64,000 nucleotides of DNA from Mucilaginibacter_A sp050955045 (lineage in GTDB: Bacteria; Bacteroidota; Bacteroidia; Sphingobacteriales; Sphingobacteriaceae). The position numbers and the translations under genes are program-made. Shown piece by piece: positions 1 through 8,233 of this stretch. Within the stretch, counting starts at the first letter, position 1, and each line of letters opens with the position of its first letter. A model generated the notes under the pieces. That model searched no databases and was not told where the DNA came from. It saw only the letters and a list, made by a program, of their open reading frames with translations. The DNA lies in contig JBPBQV010000002.1 of NCBI GenBank assembly GCA_050955045.1, forward strand, positions 62,001 to 126,000, written 5' to 3'.

Positions 1-2838
1 CTGCATTTCTTTTTGCAGGAATTTCCCTGTAAAGCTTTCTTTTACTTTACACAAACCTTCCGGAGTACCTGAAAAAAGAATTTTGCCACCACCAGAACCA
101 CCTTCCGGACCCAAATCTATTACATGGTCTGCTACTTTTATCACATCTAAATTATGTTCGATCACCAAAACAGTGTTGCCTTTATCAACCAGCAAATTTA
201 AAACGCCAAGCAACACGTTAATATCTTCAAAATGCAAACCGGTAGTAGGTTCATCCAAAATGTAGAATGTATTTCCCGTATCTTTTTTAGATAATTCGGT
301 TGCTAATTTTACACGTTGCGCTTCTCCGCCCGAAAGCGTTGTAGAAGATTGCCCCAGCGTAATATAACCCAAACCAACATCCTGTAACGTTTTGATTTTT
401 CGATAGATAGACGGAATCGGTTCAAAAAAAGCACAGGCATCTTCAATGCTCATATCCAAAACATCGCTGATGGATTTGCCGCGATAACGAACTTCTAAAG
501 TTTCCCGATTGTACCTCCGGCCACCACATTCTTCACATGGAACTTGTACATCAGGCAAAAAGTTCATTTCAATTAGTTTTACGCCTGCACCCGTACACGT
601 TTCGCAACGGCCACCTTTTACGTTAAAAGAAAAACGGCCAGGCTTATAACCGCGAATCCGGGCTTCGGGCAAGCCTACAAACAGCGTACGGATATCCGAA
701 AAAACACTGGTATATGTTGCCGGATTAGATCGCGGCGTACGGCCAATTGGTGTTTGGTCGATCTCAATTACTTTATCAACATGCTCCAAACCTTCAATTT
801 TACCATAAGCAAGCGGCTGTTTTTTTGCCCGGAAGAAATGATGATTTAAAATCGGATACAAAGTTTCGGTAATCAAACTGGATTTTCCGCTTCCGGAAAC
901 ACCGGTGATACCAATCAGTTTTCCCAACGGAAAATCAACACTTACATTTTTTAAATTATGACCTGATGCTTTTTTTATCGATAAAAATTTGCCGTTCCCT
1001 GCTCTCCTATTTTCCGGAATGGCAATTTCACGGGTTCCGTTTAAATAAGAAGTAGTCAGCGTTTGTTGGTGCATCAATTGTTCAGGCGTTCCTTGTGCAA
1101 CAACTGTTCCACCATGTACACCGGCTGCCGGCCCCATATCAATTACATAATCCGCTTCCAAAATCATGTCTTTGTCGTGCTCTACTACCAAAACGGTATT
1201 ACCCAGATCGCGCAAGTTTTTTAAAGCATTGATCAAGCGATCATTATCGCGCTGATGCAAACCAATACTGGGTTCGTCCAGAATATACATTACGTTCATC
1301 AATTGAGAACCAATTTGCGTAGCCAAACGGATACGCTGCGCTTCTCCGCCGGAAAGTGTGCGCGCCGTACGATCCAGCGTTAAATAACTCAAGCCAACAT
1401 CCAGCAAAAAGCCAATTCGGGCACGAATTTCTTTTAATATTTCTTTGGAAATGATTTTCTGACGTTCGTTTATGCGTTCTTCTAATCCTTGAAACCAGGC
1501 ATTGAGCGTAACAATATCCATTGTAGCCAGTTCGAAAATGCTTTTGCCATCAACCTTAAAATTTAAAGATTCTTTTTTAAGGCGAGCGCCCTGACATTCC
1601 GGACAATTTTTTACTACGCGGTAATTATCCAAGTCATCACCCTGATCTTCCGTTTTACGTTCCTGCTGCTCTTCCAGCATTTTGATAATGCCATCAAAAC
1701 TAATCTGGTAATTTTGAACGTTGTATTTATTGTACTCCACCGGAACGGTAATCATATCCGGAGAACCATTCAAGATGATTTTTATAATTTCCGGAGATAA
1801 TTTTTCAATCGGTGCAGCAAGCGAAAATTCATACTTTTTACCCAGGGCTTTTAAAACCTGAAACATCCAGGTTTCGCGGTATTCACCAAGCGGAGCCAAA
1901 CCTCCGTTTAAAATACTCAATTTCCGATCCGGTATAATAGCATCTTCTTCTACTTCGGAAATATAACCCAAACCATCGCAACGCGGGCAAGCTCCGTAAG
2001 GCGAATTGAATGAAAAAGTGTTAGGTTGAGGCTCATCATACGAAATCCCGGAAACCGGATCCATTAAAAACTTACTATAATAGGAAACCTGGTTTTGCTG
2101 ATCAGCTACGCGAATAATTCCTTTAGCTACTTTTAAAGCAGTTTGCAGCGAAGTTTGCAGCCGTTTTTCATCCTTTTCAGTGATAACCAAACGATCTATC
2201 ACAATATCAATATCATGAATTTTGTAACGATCCAACTGCATTTTTGGTTCTACATCCTGTATCGCTCCATCAACCCAAACTTTTAAATAACCCTGCTTGC
2301 GTATCTGCTCAAATAATTCGCGGTAATGTCCTTTGCGGCCTTTAATTACAGGAGCGAGAATATTTATAGGTTGATCTTTAAACTTTTCTAAAATAGTACG
2401 AAAAATCTGATCTTCCGAAAAGCGTTCCATTTTCTCTCCCGTCACATACGAATACGCATCGCCAGTACGGGCAAAAAGCAAACGCATAAAGTCATATATC
2501 TCAGTAATCGTTCCAACGGTTGACCGCGGATTTTTGCTGGTTGTTTTTTGTTCGATGGCGATAACCGGACTTAAACCGGAAACTTTATCCACATCAGGTC
2601 GCTCCATTCCGCCCATAAACTGGCGTGAATAAGCTGAAAACGTTTCCATATAACGCCGCTGACCTTCGGCATAAATGGTATCAAAAGCAAGGGAAGATTT
2701 TCCGCTGCCACTTAAACCGGTAATTACAACCAGCTGGTTGCGTGGAAAAGAAATATCAATATTTTTAAGATTATGCACCCGGGCACCGTAAACTTCTACT
2801 TCACTTTGCTCGCCCAGATCAATCGTTTTATCAGCCAT
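1..2838 (-). CDS. uvrA: UvrABC excinuclease subunit A (partial at its 3' end)
   Basis: UvrA is the DNA-damage sensor ATPase of nucleotide excision repair; it acts in the cytoplasm with UvrB and UvrC. The frame opens with ATG at 2838 and runs 946 codons to the window edge without a stop. UvrA is usually about 940-950 residues, so only a few residues are missing. Visible features are an N-terminal Walker A (GLSGSGKSS, residues 41-49), zinc-finger cysteines (NCPECQGARLKKE; PCEECGGRRY), a second Walker A near residue 650 and the ABC signature LSGGEAQR near residue 836, so both ATPase halves are present. No copy of the dispersed motif matches well inside it. The identification is certain. Confidence 0.97.
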   Translation of the reverse strand, partial: MADKTIDLGEQSEVEVYGARVHNLKNIDISFPRNQLVVITGLSGSGKSSLAFDTIYAEGQRRYMETFSAYSRQFMGGMERPDVDKVSGLSPVIAIEQKTTSKNPRSTVGTITEIYDFMRLLFARTGDAYSYVTGEKMERFSEDQIFRTILEKFKDQPINILAPVIKGRKGHYRELFEQIRKQGYLKVWVDGAIQDVEPKMQLDRYKIHDIDIVIDRLVITEKDEKRLQTSLQTALKVAKGIIRVADQQNQVSYYSKFLMDPVSGISYDEPQPNTFSFNSPYGACPRCDGLGYISEVEEDAIIPDRKLSILNGGLAPLGEYRETWMFQVLKALGKKYEFSLAAPIEKLSPEIIKIILNGSPDMITVPVEYNKYNVQNYQISFDGIIKMLEEQQERKTEDQGDDLDNYRVVKNCPECQGARLKKESLNFKVDGKSIFELATMDIVTLNAWFQGLEERINERQKIISKEILKEIRARIGFLLDVGLSYLTLDRTARTLSGGEAQRIRLATQIGSQLMNVMYILDEPSIGLHQRDNDRLINALKNLRDLGNTVLVVEHDKDMILEADYVIDMGPAAGVHGGTVVAQGTPEQLMHQQTLTTSYLNGTREIAIPENRRAGNGKFLSIKKASGHNLKNVSVDFPLGKLIGITGVSGSGKSSLITETLYPILNHHFFRAKKQPLAYGKIEGLEHVDKVIEIDQTPIGRTPRSNPATYTSVFSDIRTLFVGLPEARIRGYKPGRFSFNVKGGRCETCTGAGVKLIEMNFLPDVQVPCEECGGRRYNRETLEVRYRGKSISDVLDMSIEDACAFFEPIPSIYRKIKTLQDVGLGYITLGQSSTTLSGGEAQRVKLATELSKKDTGNTFYILDEPTTGLHFEDINVLLGVLNLLVDKGNTVLVIEHNLDVIKVADHVIDLGPEGGSGGGKILFSGTPEGLCKVKESFTGKFLQKEMQ

Positions 2839-2907
2839 ACTGTAATTCAGAAATTTATTTTACTAATTGTAAATAAACTGTTTTTGTTCTTTTGCTACAA
2901 AAATAAG

Positions 2908-2946
2908 CAAAAAAGGCCATCCCAAACGCGGGACAGCCTTTTTGCT
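2908..2946 (-). terminator. Hairpin terminator after the lytic transglycosylase gene
   Basis: The arms AAAAAGGC and GCCTTTTT (2910-2917 and 2936-2943) enclose an inner CCC/GGG pairing, and A/T tracts lie on both sides. It sits 22 bases past the stop codon of the minus-strand gene at 2968-3720. Confidence 0.75.
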
Positions 2947-2967
2947 TTTGTGCTCCTTGTATAATGT

Positions 2968-3720
2968 TTAATTTAATGAAACGAAATCAGCTTCATTATA
3001 GCTAAACCCGAACTCGCCGGGGCGAGTAATCATTTGTTTAACGGCAACCAGATCATAAATATATCTTCCAGTTTCGTGGTTTAAATGCAAGCGAAAGTAG
3101 TTATGCTTTTTTTGCACTTTCATTTGTTTGGCTAATTTAATTGAACCATTGTTGTAAGCGGCAGCAACCAACGTCCAGTTATGAAACTCATCGTACAATT
3201 CCTGTAAATAATGACATGCTGCAACCGTAGATTTTTTTAGGTTGAGGCGTTCATCATGAGCAGAATTAACTTTGAGGCCATAAGTGCGGGCTGTACCCGG
3301 CATAAATTGCCATAAACCTTTGGCGCCTTTTGGCGAAATGCCTGCTTCCATGTTGGATTCTACAATCGGGATGTACTTAAAATCATCCGGAATGCCATGC
3401 GTTTTAAGAATTGGTTCGATAATTTTAAACAATCTTGCAGCACGCGAATGCAGTAAATTAGTTTGCAGCTTTTTAAAATTGTGCTGTTTTAAGGAATGGT
3501 TCATTTTTACCGCCACTTTCGGATCGTTTACCGGAACAGGTTCATTGGCAAAATTCAGCTTGTCCGCAGCATCCGGAACATCAGCAACAACTACATCGTT
3601 GTCACCTTTTGGCTCGGCTTTTACTAAAGTTTTTTTTAGAGTTGTGCTATAGATAAACAACTTTGACAGTACAAACAGCACCACGATTACGGAGCACGTA
3701 ATTAAGTGTTTTTTGAACAT
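2968..3720 (-). CDS. Membrane-anchored lytic transglycosylase (SLT/MltD type)
   Basis: This enzyme cleaves peptidoglycan glycan strands non-hydrolytically at the periplasmic face. The 250-residue protein has one N-terminal membrane segment (about residues 8-24), a linker, and a C-terminal SLT domain. The domain shows the catalytic glutamate in IPIVES (E121), the GLWQFMPGTA motif (135-144) and AAYNNG (187-192). The ATG at 3720 is preceded by a canonical Bacteroidetes promoter. It is a single gene with its own terminator. It is shorter than MltD and carries no LysM repeats, so I give no gene symbol. Confidence 0.9.
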   Translation of the reverse strand: MFKKHLITCSVIVVLFVLSKLFIYSTTLKKTLVKAEPKGDNDVVVADVPDAADKLNFANEPVPVNDPKVAVKMNHSLKQHNFKKLQTNLLHSRAARLFKIIEPILKTHGIPDDFKYIPIVESNMEAGISPKGAKGLWQFMPGTARTYGLKVNSAHDERLNLKKSTVAACHYLQELYDEFHNWTLVAAAYNNGSIKLAKQMKVQKKHNYFRLHLNHETGRYIYDLVAVKQMITRPGEFGFSYNEADFVSLN

Positions 3721-3761
3721 TGTCTCTTTGGTTTTAGTTATAAAATATGGATTAACTGCGG

Positions 3762-3792
3762 CAAAGGTAATTATATATTTCAGACTGTCAAA
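3762..3792 (-). promoter_or_regulatory. Bacteroidetes-type promoter of the lytic transglycosylase gene
   Basis: Read on the minus strand, TTTG (3792-3789) is followed after exactly 19 bases by TACCTTTG (3769-3762). This matches the Bacteroidetes consensus TTTG-N19/20-TAnnTTTG. It lies about 40 bases upstream of the ATG. Confidence 0.75.
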
Positions 3793-3822
3793 CAGTTACA
3801 AATATAGCCAAAATAATAGCCG

Positions 3823-3834
3823 TAAAAACAGCTT
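3823..3834 (+). repeat. Dispersed motif copy (ACAG type)
   Basis: TAAAAACAGCTT lies between two divergent genes. It has one mismatch in the 3' tail of the family consensus TAAAAACAGCATC. Confidence 0.55.
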
Positions 3835-3896
3835 CAAATACAGCTGTTAAAATAAGCTTTTGTCACAACATAAATAGCTGTTTTAAAAAGGATTAA

Positions 3897-3928
3897 TTTG
3901 TGGGAGAAGGCATAATAAGTTACCTTTG
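3897..3928 (+). promoter_or_regulatory. Bacteroidetes-type promoter of the pseudouridine synthase gene
   Basis: TTTG (3897-3900) is followed after 20 bases by TACCTTTG (3921-3928), a full match to the Bacteroidetes primary-sigma consensus. The start codon at 3961 would lie about 25 bases after the transcription start. Confidence 0.75.
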
Positions 3929-3960
3929 CCTCCCCGCTAAAAAACGGTTAATTGCTAAAA

Positions 3961-5409
3961 ATGGCTTACAAAAAACAAGGGAACAGTCGTGATGACAAAT
4001 CCGCCGAACCAACCAGACGTGCTGGTAAACCGTCTTCCGGCAGAAGTTTTTCTTCATCTTCTAAAAATGAAAGTTTAGGAGGAGAAGGTAGCTTCAAAAG
4101 AAAACCTTCTGCTTTTGGTGCACCAAAAAAATCTTTTGGAGGTGCAAAAGGAGCATCTGAAGAAGAGAAATTCGGCAGGTCATCCGCAGAAAACAATCGT
4201 TTTAAAAGCCGCGACAATAGCAATGCTTCTTTTAGCAGCAAAAAAACGGAGGATGACAGACCGTTTCGTAAAAGCAGCACAACAGGCAAACCATTTGGCG
4301 AACGTAGTTTTTCTGCTAAACCATCTTTTGGTCCGCGCACGGACAAACCATTTAAAAGCCGCAGTACAGGTGATTCTCCGTCTAAACCTTCTTTCGGTTC
4401 GCGTACAGAAAAACCTTTTAACCGAAATACAGGTGATTTTAAAGCTAAACCTTCTTTCGGCGCGCGTACAGAAAAACCATTTAAAAGCAGAAGTACAGAA
4501 GATTTTCAGGAAGGACGTTCCAGAGAAAAGTCTTATAAAAGCAGCAATTCTGATGGCAGGCCGTATGAAAAAGATTTCGGCTCGAAAGAGAAACGTTACG
4601 TCAGAAATGATGATACAACCGAGAGAAAAACGGTTATGCGTTCCCGCAACAAACCTGCGGACAGTGCGAGCAAAACAAAAACAAAAGACGACGGAACAAT
4701 CCGTTTAAACCGATATATTGCCAATGCCGGAATTTGTTCTCGCCGTAAAGCTGATGAACTGATTGCAGCCGGTGTAGTTTCTGTAAACGGAGAAGTTGTA
4801 TCTGAACTGGGTGCGAAAATTGATCCGATGAAAGATGTGATTCGCTACAACGGTGAAACCTTGAAGCGCGAAAAAATGATTTACGTGCTGCTGAATAAAC
4901 CGAAAGATTACATCACGACAACGGATGATCCACAGGAACGCCGCACGGTAATGCAACTGGTAGAAAAAGCAAGCCGCGAACGCATTTATCCGGTTGGCCG
5001 TTTGGATAGAAATACAACGGGTTTGTTGTTGATGACGAATGACGGCGATTTGGCCGATAAGCTTTCGCACCCGCGCAACAGCGTAACCAAAATTTATAAT
5101 ATTGAACTGGATAAAGGTTTAACACAAGGCGATTTGAACAAAATTGCTTACGGTTTGGAACTGGAAGATGGTTTGATTAAACCAGATACTATTACGTATG
5201 TACAAGGCGGAAGCAAACGCGAAGTTGGCATCCAGATTCATAGTGGTAAAAACCGCATTGTACGCCGGATTTTTGAACATTTAGGTTATGAAGTAGTAAA
5301 GCTGGACCGTGTGATTTATGCAAATCTTACCAAAAAAGATTTAACCCGCGGCCGCTGGAGATATCTGGAAGAAAAGGAAGTTATACAACTAAAACATCTC
5401 ATGAAATAA
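3961..5409 (+). CDS. rRNA pseudouridine synthase, RsuA/RluB family, with a long repetitive N-terminal extension
   Basis: The enzyme isomerises a specific uridine of ribosomal RNA to pseudouridine. I choose ATG 3961 (MAYKKQGN) over an in-frame TTG at 3952 because the promoter at 3897-3928 leaves a suitable leader. The 482-residue protein has three parts: about 240 residues of Ser/Lys/Arg-rich low-complexity sequence, an S4 RNA-binding domain (about 246-300, RLNRYIANAG), and the synthase domain with catalytic Asp349 in GRLDRNTTG. RsuA/RluB proteins are usually 230-300 residues, so the extension nearly doubles it. The basic tail probably binds RNA (inference). The modified position cannot be told from sequence alone. 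Confidence 0.9.
   Translation: MAYKKQGNSRDDKSAEPTRRAGKPSSGRSFSSSSKNESLGGEGSFKRKPSAFGAPKKSFGGAKGASEEEKFGRSSAENNRFKSRDNSNASFSSKKTEDDRPFRKSSTTGKPFGERSFSAKPSFGPRTDKPFKSRSTGDSPSKPSFGSRTEKPFNRNTGDFKAKPSFGARTEKPFKSRSTEDFQEGRSREKSYKSSNSDGRPYEKDFGSKEKRYVRNDDTTERKTVMRSRNKPADSASKTKTKDDGTIRLNRYIANAGICSRRKADELIAAGVVSVNGEVVSELGAKIDPMKDVIRYNGETLKREKMIYVLLNKPKDYITTTDDPQERRTVMQLVEKASRERIYPVGRLDRNTTGLLLMTNDGDLADKLSHPRNSVTKIYNIELDKGLTQGDLNKIAYGLELEDGLIKPDTITYVQGGSKREVGIQIHSGKNRIVRRIFEHLGYEVVKLDRVIYANLTKKDLTRGRWRYLEEKEVIQLKHLMK
4318..4515 (+). repeat. Degenerate tandem repeat inside the pseudouridine synthase gene
   Basis: Three successive units of about 21-23 codons each carry KPSFGxRTxKPF followed by an S/T-G/E-D stretch. 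The DNA units are similar but not identical. Confidence 0.75.
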
Positions 5410-5416
5410 AAATACC

Positions 5417-5448
5417 AGCCGCTTATGTTAAATTAAGCGGCTTTTTTT
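5417..5448 (+). terminator. Rho-independent terminator after the pseudouridine synthase gene
   Basis: The nine-base arms AGCCGCTTA and TAAGCGGCT (5417-5425 and 5434-5442) are followed by a run of seven T. It begins 8 bases after the stop codon. Confidence 0.9.
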
Positions 5449-5480
5449 ATGTTTGATCAATTATAAATTTTCCATTTCTC

Positions 5481-6629
5481 ATGATTTCAAAAAAACCAAC
5501 TTTTATACTGCTGGGATTGCTGCTGCCCTGGTTTTTACAAGCGCAAAACAAACCTGGGCAACGCTTTTATCATTTGCTGATTGGTACTTATACCAATGGA
5601 ACAAGCAAAGGAATTTACACTTATAAATTTGATACATCAACCGGCAAAACCACTTTTGAACAGGTTGCCGAAGGTGTAAAAGATCCTTCCTATCTCACTG
5701 TTTCTGCTGATAACCGCTTTGTTTATGCTGTGAACGAAAGCCATAATCCGGCAGGTGATAGCGTAAGTGCGTTTAAGTTTAATGCGCATTCTGGCAAACT
5801 CACCTATTTAAATAAGTTGGCTACTTACGGCAATGATCCTTGTTATGTCAGCATCGATAAAAACAGTAAAAATTTATTTGTGGCCAATTATTCAAGTGGA
5901 AGTTTAACGGCTTATGCTTTAAAACCGGATGGCAGTTTGGGCGATACCTTGCAAACTATCCGCCATGCAGGTGGAAGCGTTGATACTACTCGTCAAAAAA
6001 CGGCACACGTACATGCAGTAGTTTTATCTCCGGATGAAAAATATTTAATGGCTGATGATTTGGGAACGGATAAAGTTTACGAGTATGCTTATCAACCCAA
6101 TTCAAAAACGCCTTTAACACCAACAACACAACCAACAACTGCGGTAAAATTAGGCAGCGGACCGCGGCATTTGGTTTTTAGTGCTGACGCCAAACATGCT
6201 TATCTGACACAGGAAATGAGTGCTTTGGTTACTGTTTTTAATTATACTGAAGGAAAATTAAATCCGGCACAAACTATTGCTATGGAAAACGCCAGTTTTA
6301 AAGGACAAAATGGCGCGGCAGACTTACATTTATCGCCTGATGGTAAGTTTTTATATGCTTCTAATCGCGGAGAAGCAAATGATTTGATCGTTTATAAAGT
6401 TAACCAAACAACTGGTAAACTGAGTTTTGTAGAACGGAAATCATCTATGGGAAATGGGCCACGAAACTTTGCTATTGATCCAACCGGAAACTTTTTGCTG
6501 GTAGCTAACCAAAACACGGATGATATTTATACTTTCAAAATCAATAAAACTACCGGAAAATTAACTTCAATCGGTACAAAGTTACAGTTGAGCCATCCGG
6601 TTTATTTAAAGTTTGTTGCGGTAAAATAA
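5481..6629 (+). CDS. Exported lactonase-like seven-bladed beta-propeller protein (6-phosphogluconolactonase/YbhE family)
   Basis: The family includes the E. coli 6-phosphogluconolactonase YbhE. This 382-residue protein starts with a clear signal peptide (MISKKPTFILLGLLLPWFLQ, cut near AQA/AQN), so it is likely periplasmic or surface-exposed and may act on another substrate. Repeated blade motifs are visible: YxLxxSxDxRFVYAVNE, HVHAVVLSPDEKYL, GPRHLVFSADAKHAYL, LHLSPDGKFLYASNR. It stands alone between two terminators. Family assignment is firm; the reaction is not. Confidence 0.82.
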   Translation: MISKKPTFILLGLLLPWFLQAQNKPGQRFYHLLIGTYTNGTSKGIYTYKFDTSTGKTTFEQVAEGVKDPSYLTVSADNRFVYAVNESHNPAGDSVSAFKFNAHSGKLTYLNKLATYGNDPCYVSIDKNSKNLFVANYSSGSLTAYALKPDGSLGDTLQTIRHAGGSVDTTRQKTAHVHAVVLSPDEKYLMADDLGTDKVYEYAYQPNSKTPLTPTTQPTTAVKLGSGPRHLVFSADAKHAYLTQEMSALVTVFNYTEGKLNPAQTIAMENASFKGQNGAADLHLSPDGKFLYASNRGEANDLIVYKVNQTTGKLSFVERKSSMGNGPRNFAIDPTGNFLLVANQNTDDIYTFKINKTTGKLTSIGTKLQLSHPVYLKFVAVK

Positions 6630-6648
6630 GGCAACGATTTTTTATTGC

Positions 6649-6660
6649 TAAAAGAAGCAT
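6649..6660 (+). repeat. Dispersed motif copy (GAAG type)
   Basis: A perfect TAAAAGAAGCAT, 20 bases past the lactonase stop codon and just before the terminator hairpin. Confidence 0.75.
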
Positions 6661-6673
6661 TGCTGTTACAGAT

Positions 6674-6715
6674 CAGGATAATTGGGTAAATAAATCCCCG
6701 ATTATCCTGTTTTTT
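6674..6715 (+). terminator. Rho-independent terminator after the lactonase gene
   Basis: The arms CAGGATAAT and ATTATCCTG (6674-6682 and 6701-6709) have further inner GGG/CCC pairing and are followed by a T-rich run. Confidence 0.8.
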
Positions 6716-6791
6716 GTTTACAGAAACGCCTGATTCCTGCTTAAATCGTGCTGGCCTGATTATAGATTAACAGCGGTAAATCTATACCGCA

Positions 6792-7394
6792 TTGAAAACA
6801 AAAGAGAATGAGTTCATCCTCAACAATAATATAAATGAAAGTTGTTTCTGGGAATTTGATTTATACACCGGAAAACTTTACTGGTCTGACGAATTTTGCC
6901 AGTTATTGGGTTTTACTAAACCTTACACACCAACGCTGGAACAATTAATCTATTACTATCAGCCTGAAAAAAACCTACGCGCTACCTTTAACCGTGCCAT
7001 TCATCAGGGATTACCGTTTGAATTGGAACTTCCAGTGCTTTCGCTTCATCAAAAAGTGATTATGGTTTATACAACAGGCCATCCAGTTTATGATGATTAT
7101 GGAAAATGTATCGCTATAAAAGGAAATTTACAAAGCGAACAAGATGAAAATTCGGCACAACTGCTTCCGTTTATCCCGGAAAATGTAGAAGAACAACACC
7201 TGATGCTGGAAAATTTTGCGCGGATTATTTCGCATAACCTGCGTTCGCACACCAGTAATTTGCAAATGGTGCTCGAAACGGTCAACAGAAAAACTTCTAC
7301 TAAAGAAATGCGCGGTCTAATTGGCAACATCAAAACCATCAGCAGCAACTTAAACCAAACTGTTGGCTACCTTAACACACTCATCAAAATATAA
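6792..7394 (+). CDS. PAS-domain protein with a histidine-kinase H-box but no ATPase domain
   Basis: The 200-residue protein starts at TTG 6792; an in-frame stop at 6777 rules out an upstream start, and no early ATG exists. Residues 15-115 look like a PAS_3-type sensor fold (CFWEFDLYTGKLYWSDEFC). Residues 140-198 form a helical segment with the H-box SHNLRSH (His148), like the dimerisation domain of histidine kinases. The ATP-binding domain that should follow is absent, with no frameshifted remnant: the next gene is a response regulator 29 bases downstream. It may be a phosphotransfer partner, a dominant inhibitor of another kinase, or a dimerisation scaffold. All three roles are inference. 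Confidence 0.75.
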   Translation: MKTKENEFILNNNINESCFWEFDLYTGKLYWSDEFCQLLGFTKPYTPTLEQLIYYYQPEKNLRATFNRAIHQGLPFELELPVLSLHQKVIMVYTTGHPVYDDYGKCIAIKGNLQSEQDENSAQLLPFIPENVEEQHLMLENFARIISHNLRSHTSNLQMVLETVNRKTSTKEMRGLIGNIKTISSNLNQTVGYLNTLIKI

Positions 7395-7399
7395 TCAGC

Positions 7400-7423
7400 T
7401 TACTTCTTTTATCACCTAAAAAC
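7400..7423 (-). repeat. Dispersed motif copy (GAAG type, full length with left arm)
   Basis: On the minus strand this reads GTTTTTAGGTGA then TAAAAGAAGTAA. It fills almost the whole spacer between the PAS protein and the response regulator and ends on the base before the regulator's ATG, so it occupies the ribosome-binding position. Confidence 0.75.
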
Positions 7424-7813
7424 ATGACACCAATTTTAAAAACGATAGCTGTTGTTGATGACGACCCGATTTATACTAAAGCTTTGAAAAACTTATTGGT
7501 AAGCTGGAAAATTAACAACCCTTTTATTTTTTTCTCCAATGGAAAAGAAGCCTTAGATTTTATACTGCTAAAAGAAGTATCTGAATTGCCGGATATTTTG
7601 CTGTTGGATTTGAACATGCCGGTAATAAATGGTTGGGGATTTTTAGAAAACTTTACTACAGCTACACCTCAGCATAAAAAAGATATCAGCATTTATTTAG
7701 TAAGTTCTTCCATTTGGGACGAGGATTTAAAACGGGCACAAAAAGTTTCTTTAATAAAAGAATTTATTATTAAACCAATTAGTAAAAAAAAACTTTTTGA
7801 AATTTTAGGTTGA
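7424..7813 (+). CDS. Single-domain response regulator (CheY-like receiver)
   Basis: This 129-residue protein is a lone receiver domain. It shows the acidic cluster D12-D13-D14 (VDDDP), phospho-acceptor D61 in LLLDLNMP, the conserved Ser of LVSSS (about 93) and the switch lysine K116 in IIKPIS. There is no output domain, so it would act by protein contact or in a phosphorelay. It follows the PAS/H-box gene by 29 bases, and the two probably work as a pair. Confidence 0.92.
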   Translation: MTPILKTIAVVDDDPIYTKALKNLLVSWKINNPFIFFSNGKEALDFILLKEVSELPDILLLDLNMPVINGWGFLENFTTATPQHKKDISIYLVSSSIWDEDLKRAQKVSLIKEFIIKPISKKKLFEILG

Positions 7814-7824
7814 GGATTTTAGCA

Positions 7825-7836
7825 TAAAAACAGTTA
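7825..7836 (+). repeat. Dispersed motif copy (ACAG type)
   Basis: TAAAAACAGTTA lies just downstream of the response regulator and is preceded by ATTTTAGCA, which pairs with TAAAA. The tail differs from the consensus at two positions. Confidence 0.5.
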
Positions 7837-7867
7837 TTCAGTTTAATAACGATTGTTAATCTATCAA

Positions 7868-8071
7868 TTATTTTAAAGAATGAAAACCGGAATTAACTTT
7901 TTGTACTGCCTGTACTTTTACTGCTGATGGAGCAACACTTGCTTGTGATCTTTGGTTGCATTTTCCTAACAAAGCGTAAATTACAATAAATATAAGAATG
8001 GTTGAGAAGCAGCCTCCGCCTAGTTTTTTGGCACCCCAAGCGGCAATAATTGTTCTGAAAAAATTATTCAT
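7868..8071 (-). CDS. Small single-pass membrane protein of unknown function
   Basis: A 67-residue protein from ATG 8071. One hydrophobic stretch (about residues 22-38, STILIFIVIYALLG) follows a Gly-rich turn and precedes a polar tail. I do not recognise a family. It is convergent with the response regulator and divergent from the lipoprotein gene. The intact start, the membrane segment and the absence of another reading of this DNA favour a real gene. Confidence 0.5.
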   Translation of the reverse strand: MNNFFRTIIAAWGAKKLGGGCFSTILIFIVIYALLGKCNQRSQASVAPSAVKVQAVQKVNSGFHSLK

Positions 8072-8169
8072 AAGGTTTAGTTTTTTATCGCTAACGCTAA
8101 TTTAACAACAAGGTTTCAAGTTATTTTCAACATACAGTAATTGTTGGTTCAAAAAAAATCAGTAAGCTT

Positions 8170-8181
8170 TAAAAACAGCAC
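8170..8181 (+). repeat. Dispersed motif copy (ACAG type)
   Basis: TAAAAACAGCAC lies in the spacer ahead of the lipoprotein gene. A shortened second form, GATGCTGTTTATGA, overlaps the possible start codons at 8225 and 8234. Confidence 0.55.
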
Positions 8182-8233
8182 TTTTATTCTATATAATCTA
8201 TTAGAACAGGATTTGTTACTTTTGATGCTGTTT

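Noticed and set aside
121..145. Near-match to the dispersed motif (CTGCTACTTTTATCAC) inside uvrA
   Set aside because: One core mismatch and a good protein-level explanation (a conserved Val-Ala-Asp in UvrA), so I did not count it.
4115..4708. A long overlapping reading frame inside the pseudouridine synthase gene
   Set aside because: It is a frame-shifted shadow of the repetitive Ser/Lys-rich tail; the repeats keep all frames open.
7400..7423. The motif as a Shine-Dalgarno or Bacteroidetes translation signal
   Set aside because: Copies near start codons occur in both orientations, and many lie at gene ends, inside genes or between convergent genes.
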